The translations under genes were made by a program, and so were the position numbers. From Geodermatophilus tzadiensis (GTDB lineage: Bacteria > Actinomycetota > Actinomycetes > Mycobacteriales > Geodermatophilaceae), in assembly GCF_003002915.1 (NCBI RefSeq), contig NZ_PVTG01000002.1, positions 248,001 to 312,000 of the forward strand: a stretch of 64,000 bases of DNA, given 5' to 3'. Each line of letters starts with the position of its first letter. Position 1 is the stretch's first letter. Shown here piece after piece: positions 58,028 to 64,000 of this stretch. The notes beneath the pieces are model-generated. The model did no database searches. It saw only the letters and a list, made by a program, of their open reading frames with translations, and had not been told where the DNA came from.

Positions 58028-58420
58028 TCAGCCGCGTCCCAGGCGCGCGGCCACGACCTCCTCCGGCAGGACGGCCTGCCCGGTCGTCCCGCGGCCGAGC
58101 AGCCGGCCGGCGGCGTCGACGGCGGTGAGCGCGCAGGTCAGCCGCCCGTCGCGCACCGACGTGCAGCGCGCGGTCACCGGGACGCGGTCGCCCACCCAGG
58201 CCGGCGCCAGGTGCTCGACGGAGACCGCCGTCCCGATGCCGGCCTCGCCCGGCTCGAGGTGGCCGAGCAGCAGCTTGCGGCCGGCCTCCTCGAAGTGCTT
58301 GGCCATCGCGTAGGTGGCGTACACCGGGTGCACGCGGCCGAGCTCGTCGAAGTCGACGGTCATCGCCTCGGTGACCACGACGTCGAGGACGGCGGTCTCG
58401 CCGTCGGCGATCGGGGTCAC
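58028..58420 (-). CDS. FlK-like hotdog thioesterase
   Basis: The 130-residue protein is a hotdog thioesterase of the fluoroacetyl-CoA thioesterase (FlK)-like branch: VYATYAMAKHFEEAGRKLLLGHL, GIGTAVSVEHLAPAWVGDRVPVTARC and RLLGRGTTGQAVL. Thr, Glu and His in these segments are at the FlK catalytic positions. In phenylacetate clusters such enzymes rescue dead-end CoA esters. The GTG at 58420 overlaps the stop of the paaE-like remnant (GTGA), so the original operon order was paaE then thioesterase. Confidence 0.88.
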   Translation of the reverse strand: MTPIADGETAVLDVVVTEAMTVDFDELGRVHPVYATYAMAKHFEEAGRKLLLGHLEPGEAGIGTAVSVEHLAPAWVGDRVPVTARCTSVRDGRLTCALTAVDAAGRLLGRGTTGQAVLPEEVVAARLGRG

Positions 58421-59139
58421 GCGTCGAAGTCGACGGTGACCGCGTCCGACAGCGGCAGGGTCTGGCAGGTGAGCACGTAGCCCGCCTCGACCTCCTCGGC
58501 CTCCAGCGCGTAGTTGCGGCGCATCTCGACCTCGCCGTCGGTCACCCGGGCGCGGCAGGTGCCGCAGACGCCGCCCTTGCAGGCGAAGGGCAGGTCGGAG
58601 CGGACCCGCTGGGCGGAGTCGAGCACCGGCTCGTCGCGGGGGAGGGCCAGGGTGGTCGACCGCCCGTCGAGGACGACGGTCACCTGGCTGCTGGGGCCCT
58701 CGACGGTCTGGTCGTCGCCGCGGACCGGCTGCGGGGGGACGTCGTCGACGTAGAACAGCTCCTGGTGGACCCGCTCCGGCGGGACGCCCAGCTCGGCGAG
58801 CAGCGCGCGGGCGTCGCTCACCATCCCGTGCGGGCCGCACAGCCACCAGTGGTCGACGTGCTCGGCGTCGACGAAGGCGCCGACCAGGGTGCGCAGCCGG
58901 TCGCCGTCGAGCCGGCCGGTGGTCACCTCGGCGTCGCGCGGCTCGCGGGAGAGCACGTGCACCAGCTGCAGGCGGGTGCCGTAGGCGTCCTTCAGGTCGG
59001 CCAGCTCGTCGGCGAACATGACCGTGTTGGTGCGCCGGTTGCCGTAGAAGACGGTGACGGTCGACTCGCCGTCGCGCAGCACGGTGCCGGCCAGGCTGAG
59101 CGCCGGCGTGATGCCCGACCCCGCGACGACGAAGACGTG
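58417..59139 (-). pseudogene. C-terminal two thirds of a PaaE-type ferredoxin reductase (FAD domain missing)
   Basis: The remnant holds the NAD-binding part (HVFVVAGSGITPALSLAGTVL, WWLCGPHGMVSDA) and the C-terminal plant-type 2Fe-2S ferredoxin domain (PFACKGGVCGTCRARV and the last Cys in VLTCQT). Full PaaE proteins are about 350 residues and start with an FAD-binding barrel carrying RxYS; here only about 240 codons remain and the sequence before HVFVV belongs to another gene. A GTG at 59082 could start a truncated product, but it would lack flavin and most of the NAD loop. PaaE feeds electrons to the phenylacetyl-CoA epoxidase, whose other subunits are not in view. Confidence 0.8.
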
Positions 59140-59434
59140 CCGGGACCTCGACGGCGGCCAGGGACAGCCGCGGGTCGGCGGCCACCCGGGCCGCGGCGGC
59201 CGGCAGGTCGCCGGCCGCCGCGATCAGCGAGACGCCGAACGGGTCCCCGCCGGCCGGGTCGCCCAGGTGCGCCGCCAGCTCGTCGAGCCGGACGGCGGGG
59301 ACCACGAACGGCCCCACCAGGTCGCCGAGCCGGGCCCGCAGCTCCCGGTGCGCCGGGACGGCGGCCGCCATGAGCGCGTCGCCGGGCGGGAACAGTGCCG
59401 CGTCGTCGAACAGGCCGGTGAACAGGTCCCTCAT
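59140..59434 (-). pseudogene. 5' fragment of the gene following hmgA, cut by deletion
   Basis: An ATG at 59434 overlaps the hmgA stop (ATGA) and opens a frame beginning MRDLFTGLFDDAALFPPGDA, followed by LVGPFVVPAVRLDELAAHLGD and LSLAAVEVPA. This looks like the N-terminal third of an actinobacterial protein of about 290 residues often placed after hmgA (from memory, unnamed family). At about 59140 the sequence changes to paaE in another reading frame; continuing the first frame gives Arg/His-rich nonsense. The product is therefore truncated. Confidence 0.7.
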
Positions 59435-60636
59435 GCCGAGGGACCCCGGCCCGACCAGGTCCAGGCGTACCTCCCGTCGTCGACGGCGAGGCCCCCCTCG
59501 CCGAAATCGAGCGGCCGGAAGGTGTCGACCATGACGGCGAGCTCGTCGAAGTACTCGATGCCCAGAGAACGCTCGACGGCGCCCGGCTGCGGGCCGTGGC
59601 TGTGCCCGCCGGGGTGCACGGAGATCGAGCCCCTGCCGATGCCCGAGCCCTTGCGGGCCTCGTAGTCGCCGTCGACGTAGAACATGATCTCGTCGCTGTC
59701 GACGTTGGAGTGGTAGTAGGGCACCGGCACCGCCAGCGGGTGGTAGTCGACCTTCCGCGGGACGAAGTTGCAGATCACGAAGTTGGCGCCCTCGAAGACC
59801 TGGTGCACCGGTGGCGGCTGGTGCACCCGGCCGGTGATCGGCTCGTAGTCGGCGATGTTGAACGCGTAGGGATAGAGGTGCCCGTCCCAGCCGACGACGT
59901 CGAAGGGGTGCTCAGGTGTCACGTGCACGGTGCCGGCCAGCCCGCCGGGACCGGCGCCGCGGTGCTTGACGTAGACCTCGACGTCGGTGCCCTCGGCCAG
60001 CAGCGGCTCGGCCGGGCCGCGCAGGTCCCGCTCGCAGTACGGCGCGTGCTCGAGGAACTGGCCGTACCTGGACAGGTACCGCTTCGGCGGGGCGATGTGC
60101 GAGTTCGCCTCGATCGCGTAGGTGCGCAGCGGCTCCTCGCCGGTCGGGATCCAGCGGTGCGTGGTGGTCCGCGGGATGACCACGTAGTCACCCCGGCCGA
60201 CCTGCAGCGCACCGAAGACGGTCTCCACCGTGGCCGCGCCCCGCTCCACGTAGACGCACTCGTCGCCGGTGGCGTTGCGGTAGTACGGGCTCGGCAGCGA
60301 GGAGACGGCGTAGGAGATGCGCACGTCGCCGTTGCCGAGCACCAGCCGGCGGCCGGTCACCGCGTCGACGGCCTTGTGCTCCTCGCCGGGGAACAGGTCG
60401 TGCAGCTTGAGGTGCCGGGGCACCAGCGGTGCGTTGGGCGTCAGGCTCTGGTCGGACAGCTCCCAGGGGCGGGCGTCCACGATCGCCGACGGGATGCCGC
60501 GGTGGTAGAGCAGCGACGAGTCGGAGGAGAAGCCCTCCTCACCGACCAGCTCCTCGGAGTAGAGGCTGCCGTCGGGACGCCGGAACTGGGTGTGCCGCTT
60601 GGGCGGGACCTCGCCCACCTGCCGGTAGAACGCCAT
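59431..60636 (-). CDS. hmgA: Homogentisate 1,2-dioxygenase
   Basis: The 401-residue enzyme opens the ring of homogentisate to maleylacetoacetate, the central step of tyrosine and phenylacetate-type catabolism. Iron ligands are visible: His and Glu in YYHSNVDSDEIMFYVDGDY-type sequence (core HSNVDSDE) and His in HPGGHSHGP. TVHVTPEHPFDVVGWDG is also diagnostic. The length fits the bacterial short form. The ATG at 60636 has AAGGAGG about 8 nt upstream. It follows the FAD monooxygenase by 18 nt, and the cut gene follows it with an ATGA overlap. Confidence 0.97.
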   Translation of the reverse strand: MAFYRQVGEVPPKRHTQFRRPDGSLYSEELVGEEGFSSDSSLLYHRGIPSAIVDARPWELSDQSLTPNAPLVPRHLKLHDLFPGEEHKAVDAVTGRRLVLGNGDVRISYAVSSLPSPYYRNATGDECVYVERGAATVETVFGALQVGRGDYVVIPRTTTHRWIPTGEEPLRTYAIEANSHIAPPKRYLSRYGQFLEHAPYCERDLRGPAEPLLAEGTDVEVYVKHRGAGPGGLAGTVHVTPEHPFDVVGWDGHLYPYAFNIADYEPITGRVHQPPPVHQVFEGANFVICNFVPRKVDYHPLAVPVPYYHSNVDSDEIMFYVDGDYEARKGSGIGRGSISVHPGGHSHGPQPGAVERSLGIEYFDELAVMVDTFRPLDFGEGGLAVDDGRYAWTWSGRGPSA

Positions 60637-60654
60637 GGGGAGTGCCTCCTTCGG

Positions 60655-62313
60655 TCAGACGGTCGCCAGGCCCTCGTGCAGGCTCCCACCGCGGGCCTGC
60701 GAGCGGTGGGGGGCACGAGGGTCCTCCTGGGGGCGGGCGAGCAGCCGGGCCACCGCGGGGGCGACGTCGGCGGCGCGGGTCAGGACGGCGGCGACGTGGG
60801 CGTCGGGGCGGAGCACCCAGGCCTCGCCGGGGCGGGCGCCCAGGGCCTCGTGGAGCAGGCCGGTGCCGTCGAGGTCGGTCATGCGGTGCACGGACACGGG
60901 CAGCCCGTCGGAGGCAGGCAGCTCGGGGACCGGGGCGTCGTCGCCGACCAGGACGGTGACGCCCTCGCGGGCCAGCTGCCGCAGCCGGACGACGTCGGGT
61001 CGGCCGGCGACGGTCACCGGACAGTCGGGTACGAGCACGCCGGGTGCGGGCACCGGGACGTCGCCGCGGGGCGGGCGGCCCGGGAACGGGCGTCCCGGGT
61101 CAGGGGTGGTCAGCGGCGAGTCGACGTACCAGAACGGCTCGGCCAGCCGGCCGGAGTCGACCTGGCCGCGGGCCGCGAGGTCGGTGGCCGCCCGCTCGAG
61201 GACGTCGAGCCGGTGGCGCGCCTCCTCCTCGGTGCGGGGCACCAGGAAGCGCATCGTCGCGGTGGTGACGTCGACGTTCTCCTGCGCCGCGGCGTGCCGC
61301 TCGGCGTGGTAGCTCTCCAGCAGCTCCTCGGGCGCCCAGCCGTGCCGGACGAAGGCGATCTTCCACGCGGCGTTCTCGGCGTCCAGGACGCCGGAGTTCA
61401 GGCCGCGGGCGCCGAAGGGGGAGACCAGGTGCGCGGCGTCCCCGGCGACCAGCACCCGCCCCACCCGCATGCGGTCGACCAGCCGGGAGTGGAAGCGGTA
61501 GACCGACTTCCACACGATCTCGTAGGGCCGGTCGCCGACGACCTGGCGGATCCGCCGGTCCAGCCCGCCCGAGGACTCCTCGGCGGCCAGGTCGAAGTCC
61601 GGCGGCACCTGCCAGTCGATGCGGAAGGTGGAGTCCGGGCAGGGGTGGATGAGCACCTGCCGGCCGGGGTTCCACCCCGGGTCGAAGTAGAAGCGCCGCT
61701 CGGACTCCCAGCCGGGCAGGTCGGTGCGGACGTCGCAGATGAGGAAGTGGTCCTCGAAGGACTCCCCGGGGAAGGAGAGCCCGAGCATCGAGCGGAGGGC
61801 GTCGCTGCGGGGGCCGGGGCAGGCGACGGCGTGCGTGCCGGTCACCCGCACCTCGCCGTCGGTCGTCTCGCAGGTGACGGTGACGCCGTCGCCGTCCTGC
61901 TCGAGGGCGGTGACCCGGTGCCCCCAGCGGACGTCGACGAGCGGCGAGGCGGCGATCCGCTCGTCGAGCAGGGCCTCGGTCTCGCACTGGGAGATGTTCA
62001 CGAAGGGCGGGAAGGGGGACCGGCCGCGGTCGGCGAAGGTGAAGCTGAACACCTCGTGGTCGCGGTGGAAGGTCCGGGCGGTGGTCCAGGTGACGCCGCG
62101 GCGGGCCACTTCGGCGCCGACGCCGACGGAGTCCCAGACGTCGAGGACGTCGCGCTGCTGGCAGATGGCCTTGCTGCCGATCGGGTCGCGCCCAGGCCGC
62201 GCGTCGAGGACGACGACGGGCAGTCCCCAGCGGGCCAGCAGCAGGGCGGCGGTCTGGCCGACCGGGCCGGCGCCCAGGACGAGCACCGGCGGACCGGGGA
62301 GGGGAGCGGTCAT
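60655..62313 (-). CDS. FAD-dependent aromatic monooxygenase (MhpA/PheA-like)
   Basis: The 552-residue group A flavoprotein hydroxylase has the dinucleotide motif LVLGAGPVGQTAALLLARWG (residues 11-30), the Arg/Gln segment GSKAICQQRDVLDVW, the second FAD motif VLVAGDAAHLVSPFGARGLNSG and a C-terminal thioredoxin-like region. It resembles 3-(3-hydroxyphenyl)propionate hydroxylase. Its place before hmgA suggests it makes homogentisate from a hydroxyphenylacetate; that is inference. The last roughly 22 residues are encoded by a copy of the dispersed hairpin element. It follows the MBL gene by 18 nt. Confidence 0.92.
   Translation of the reverse strand: MTAPLPGPPVLVLGAGPVGQTAALLLARWGLPVVVLDARPGRDPIGSKAICQQRDVLDVWDSVGVGAEVARRGVTWTTARTFHRDHEVFSFTFADRGRSPFPPFVNISQCETEALLDERIAASPLVDVRWGHRVTALEQDGDGVTVTCETTDGEVRVTGTHAVACPGPRSDALRSMLGLSFPGESFEDHFLICDVRTDLPGWESERRFYFDPGWNPGRQVLIHPCPDSTFRIDWQVPPDFDLAAEESSGGLDRRIRQVVGDRPYEIVWKSVYRFHSRLVDRMRVGRVLVAGDAAHLVSPFGARGLNSGVLDAENAAWKIAFVRHGWAPEELLESYHAERHAAAQENVDVTTATMRFLVPRTEEEARHRLDVLERAATDLAARGQVDSGRLAEPFWYVDSPLTTPDPGRPFPGRPPRGDVPVPAPGVLVPDCPVTVAGRPDVVRLRQLAREGVTVLVGDDAPVPELPASDGLPVSVHRMTDLDGTGLLHEALGARPGEAWVLRPDAHVAAVLTRAADVAPAVARLLARPQEDPRAPHRSQARGGSLHEGLATV
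60669..60726 (-). repeat. Long GGAAGGACC-type element inside the monooxygenase 3' end (copy H)
   Basis: On the minus strand GGACCCTCGTGC near the start pairs with GCACGAGGGCC near the end. The interior GCCCCCCACCGCTCGC and GCGGTGGG repeats the layout of copies A-C. Unlike the others it lies before the stop codon and is translated. Confidence 0.65.
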
Positions 62314-62331
62314 CGGAGCGGTCCCGTCGGG

Positions 62332-63294
62332 TCAGCCCTGCAGCTGGTCCCACACGGCGCGGTCGCGCTCGGCGGTCCAGATGTCGGGGCGCTCAGTGCC
62401 GGAGAACTCGTCCCACAGCCGGGAGACGTCGAAGGGCAGGCAGTGCTCGAAGATCGGCCACGCGCCGTACTGCGGGGCCAGTGCCGCGTGGGTGGCGTCG
62501 AAGGCCTGCTTGAGGGTGCCGCCGGCCCGGTGCACGTCGCCGACGGTGCGCTGCATGGTGAGCAGGAAGTCGCGGGTCTGCTCGACCGCGGCGTCGACCT
62601 CGTCGCGGCCGCGAGCGATCTTCCCGCGACCGCCGACCAGCTGCTGGGCGCCGAGCGCCTTGACCCGGTCGAGGGTGCCGGCGGCCCAGTCGAAGTGGAA
62701 CGCGTCGCCGGTGTAGAGCGCGGCCTGGGACTCGACCAGGTCGCCGGCGAAGAGGACCTCCTGCTTGGGCAGCCAGGCGACGATGTCGCCCTCGGTGTGG
62801 CCGCGGCCGAGGAACTCCAGCACCAGCTCGCCACGGTCCCCGCCGAGCTCGATGGTCAGCCGGTCGCGGAAGGTCATCGTGGGCCAGGTGAGGCCGGGGA
62901 TGGACTCGGGCTCCTCGAACAGCCGGGGCATCCGGCCGTACTCGCTCTCCCAGTCCTGCTGGCCGCGCTCCTCGATGAGGCGCTTCGTCTGCTCGGAGCT
63001 GACGATCACCTCCGCGTCGAACGCGCTGGCGCCCAGCACGCGGACGGCGTGGTAGTGGGACAGCACCAGGTAGCGCACCGGCTTGTCGGTGTGCTCGCGC
63101 AGCCTGGTCAGCCAGCGGCGGGCGGCGACCGGGGTGGCCAGGGCCTCGAAGCAGACGAGGAAGTCCTCGCCCTCGATCGCGCCGAGGTTGGGGTCGCCCG
63201 CGGCGGTCAGGGCGTACACGCCGTCGGCGAGCACCTCGAGGGTCTGCTCCTTGACGCCGAGGTCGGCGGAGGAGGCGAAGGGCTTGGCGGCCAT
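62332..63294 (-). CDS. MBL-fold metallohydrolase of the homogentisate cluster
   Basis: The 320-residue protein has the metallo-beta-lactamase fold: VRYLVLSHYHAVRVLGASAF, FLGRGHTEGDIVAWLPKQEVLFAGDLVES and a long C-terminal helical part. The metal motif HxHxDH is HYHAVR here, missing the Asp and last His, while GRGHTEGD and GDL remain. The gene is first in the aromatic operon, 18 nt before the monooxygenase. Its role is unknown; a ring-cleavage lactone or thioester substrate would fit. The ATG at 63294 starts MAAKPFASSADLG. Confidence 0.85.
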   Translation of the reverse strand: MAAKPFASSADLGVKEQTLEVLADGVYALTAAGDPNLGAIEGEDFLVCFEALATPVAARRWLTRLREHTDKPVRYLVLSHYHAVRVLGASAFDAEVIVSSEQTKRLIEERGQQDWESEYGRMPRLFEEPESIPGLTWPTMTFRDRLTIELGGDRGELVLEFLGRGHTEGDIVAWLPKQEVLFAGDLVESQAALYTGDAFHFDWAAGTLDRVKALGAQQLVGGRGKIARGRDEVDAAVEQTRDFLLTMQRTVGDVHRAGGTLKQAFDATHAALAPQYGAWPIFEHCLPFDVSRLWDEFSGTERPDIWTAERDRAVWDQLQG

Positions 63295-63317
63295 GACCGG
63301 CTCCCGATCCGTATATC

Positions 63318-63346
63318 GAACGACCCGTTCACTTACTGACCGAACG
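63318..63346. promoter_or_regulatory. Candidate IclR operator: three GAACG half-sites
   Basis: GAACG-ACC-CGTTC (63318-63330) is a perfect inverted repeat, followed after 11 bases by a third half-site GAACG (63342-63346). The group sits 24-52 bp before the first gene of the aromatic operon, in a local AT-rich stretch (GTATATCGAACG), and next to an IclR-family gene. Confidence 0.6.
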
Positions 63347-63423
63347 GTACGGCGGTGTGGTGGCCGGCACAACCCTCTCCGGACGACGGGCGACCGGTGA
63401 GGAGCGCCGTCGGCGCGGAGCGG

Positions 63424-64000
63424 CTACCGGAGGGCCGCGGTCACCGCCGCGGCCGCCTCGACGACCGACCGCCCGATGCGGTCGGTGTCCGCCGTCTCGT
63501 CGACGTAGACGACCGCGAGCGCGGCGCGGGCCCCGCCGTCGGGTCCGAGGACCGGCGCGGCGATCGACCGCAGGCCGGGGATCACCTCGCCGTGCGAGGC
63601 GGCCCAGCCGACCCGGCGGGCCTCCTGCAGCTCGGGGCGGTCCTCCGGCGCGGGCGGATCGGGCATGAGCAGGGCCAGCCCCGGCCCGCCGCGGTCGACC
63701 GGGTGGCGCGTGCCGGGCCGGTAGGACACGTGCGCGGCCGTGTCGTGCGGCTCCACGCTCGCCACGGTCACGGCCTCGTCCCCGGCGCGGACGACGAGGA
63801 AGGCCGTCATCCCGAGCTCGGCCGCGAGCGCGTCCAGCCGGGGGAGCGCCGCGGCCTGCAGGTCGGTGCGCACGCCCCGGGCCAGCGCGGCCATGCCCAG
63901 GCCCAGGCGGTAGCGGCCGGCGCCGTCGCGCTCGACGAGCTGGTGGTCCTCCAGCGTGCGCAGCAGGCGGTAGGCGATCGAGCGGTGCAGGCCGACGGCG
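63424..64000 (-). CDS. IclR-family regulator of the aromatic cluster (5' end beyond window)
   Basis: The frame enters from the right edge and ends at 63424. Visible parts are the helix-turn-helix end (AVGLHRSIAYRLLRTLEDHQLVERDGAGRYRLGLGM) and the effector-binding domain (LDALAAELGMTAFLVVRAGDEAVTV, HPVDRGGPGLALL and GEVIPGLRSIAAPVLGPDG). IclR proteins often control aromatic operons, binding a pathway intermediate. It lies upstream on the same strand as the MBL-monooxygenase-hmgA genes with 129 bp between, which holds the candidate operator. The N terminus is outside the window. Confidence 0.92.
   Translation of the reverse strand, partial: AVGLHRSIAYRLLRTLEDHQLVERDGAGRYRLGLGMAALARGVRTDLQAAALPRLDALAAELGMTAFLVVRAGDEAVTVASVEPHDTAAHVSYRPGTRHPVDRGGPGLALLMPDPPAPEDRPELQEARRVGWAASHGEVIPGLRSIAAPVLGPDGGARAALAVVYVDETADTDRIGRSVVEAAAAVTAALR

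Noticed and set aside
59082-59434. Programmed frameshift joining the post-hmgA fragment to the reductase.
   Set aside because: The two parts belong to unrelated families, each missing its other half, and there is no slippery sequence; a deletion explains it better.
59596-63339. An uninterrupted 1,247-codon frame on the plus strand opposite hmgA, the monooxygenase and the MBL gene.
   Set aside because: It is antisense to three clear enzymes and has Gly/Val/Arg-biased composition from GC-rich third positions; long antisense frames are expected at this base composition.

Overview
This window comes from a very GC-rich chromosome. Third codon positions are almost all G or C, GTG starts are common, and stop/start overlaps (GTGA, ATGA) are frequent. 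The gene content fits a high-GC actinobacterium: a ClpS-DUF2017 pair, a Mec-CysO-CysM cysteine module, a DUF222/HNH endonuclease, a CtaG-type oxidase assembly protein and an IdeR-like iron box. The mix and gene order suggest the family Geodermatophilaceae (Blastococcus/Geodermatophilus/Modestobacter type). That is an inference from gene content, not from a marker gene. At least sixteen genes show a -10-like hexamer (TAGGCT, GACGAT, TAAGCT and similar) 5 to 8 nt before an ATG or GTG, which points to widespread leaderless transcripts.

Layout. 1-11 kb: a divergent partial gene, a lipoprotein with a YgiC/YjfC-like ATP-grasp enzyme, a dihydrofolate-reductase-like protein, an F420/flavin-type oxidoreductase, an orphan iron-siderophore binding lipoprotein behind an IdeR-type box, then mixed single genes (aldo/keto reductase, AlkZ-like winged-helix protein, acetyltransferase, methyltransferase, ABC-F ATPase, DUF808). 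11-21 kb: aldo/keto reductase, MFS exporter, formaldehyde-dehydrogenase-like alcohol dehydrogenase, a membrane-anchored M23 peptidase, a cation diffusion facilitator, CtaG, and a tightly overlapping trio (phosphoesterase, MFS, RlmA-type methyltransferase). 21-25 kb: GlsB-like stress protein, cytochrome oxidase subunit I (ctaD), serB, nicotinamidase. 26-38 kb: a block close to the Mycobacterium pncB-clpS-mec-cysO-cysM-(Rv1339)-rph-rdgB order, interrupted by about 4.9 kb carrying a LigD-type polymerase domain, gnd, a TetR regulator, Bcp and YjbQ. 38-50 kb: a GT2 glycosyltransferase with an N-terminal MshEN-like (predicted c-di-GMP-binding) domain, an HPP/CBS protein, tRNA-Leu(UAG), an EAL-domain protein, a STAS protein and an acyl-CoA dehydrogenase. 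50-58 kb: HNH endonuclease, SDR epimerase, an ArsR-like regulator with two overlapping palindromic operators, two MFS transporters and small proteins. 58-64 kb: an aromatic-catabolic cluster read leftward from an IclR-controlled promoter: MBL-fold protein, FAD monooxygenase, homogentisate dioxygenase (hmgA), then two broken genes and a hotdog thioesterase.

The main unexpected points are these. (i) A dispersed family of GGAAGGACCC hairpin elements starts at or a few bases after stop codons. The closing stems of its long copies differ in sequence but re-pair, so it looks like a mobile or repeated terminator. (ii) A deletion scar at about 59140 fuses the 5' part of the gene after hmgA, out of frame, to a paaE-type reductase lacking its FAD domain. 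(iii) The CysO protein is encoded with an extra C-terminal cysteine after Gly-Gly, next to the JAMM peptidase that would remove it. (iv) The glycosyltransferase carries two good MshEN motifs. (v) Several clean palindromes lie in promoter regions, notably at 2900, 31618, 55163 and 63318.
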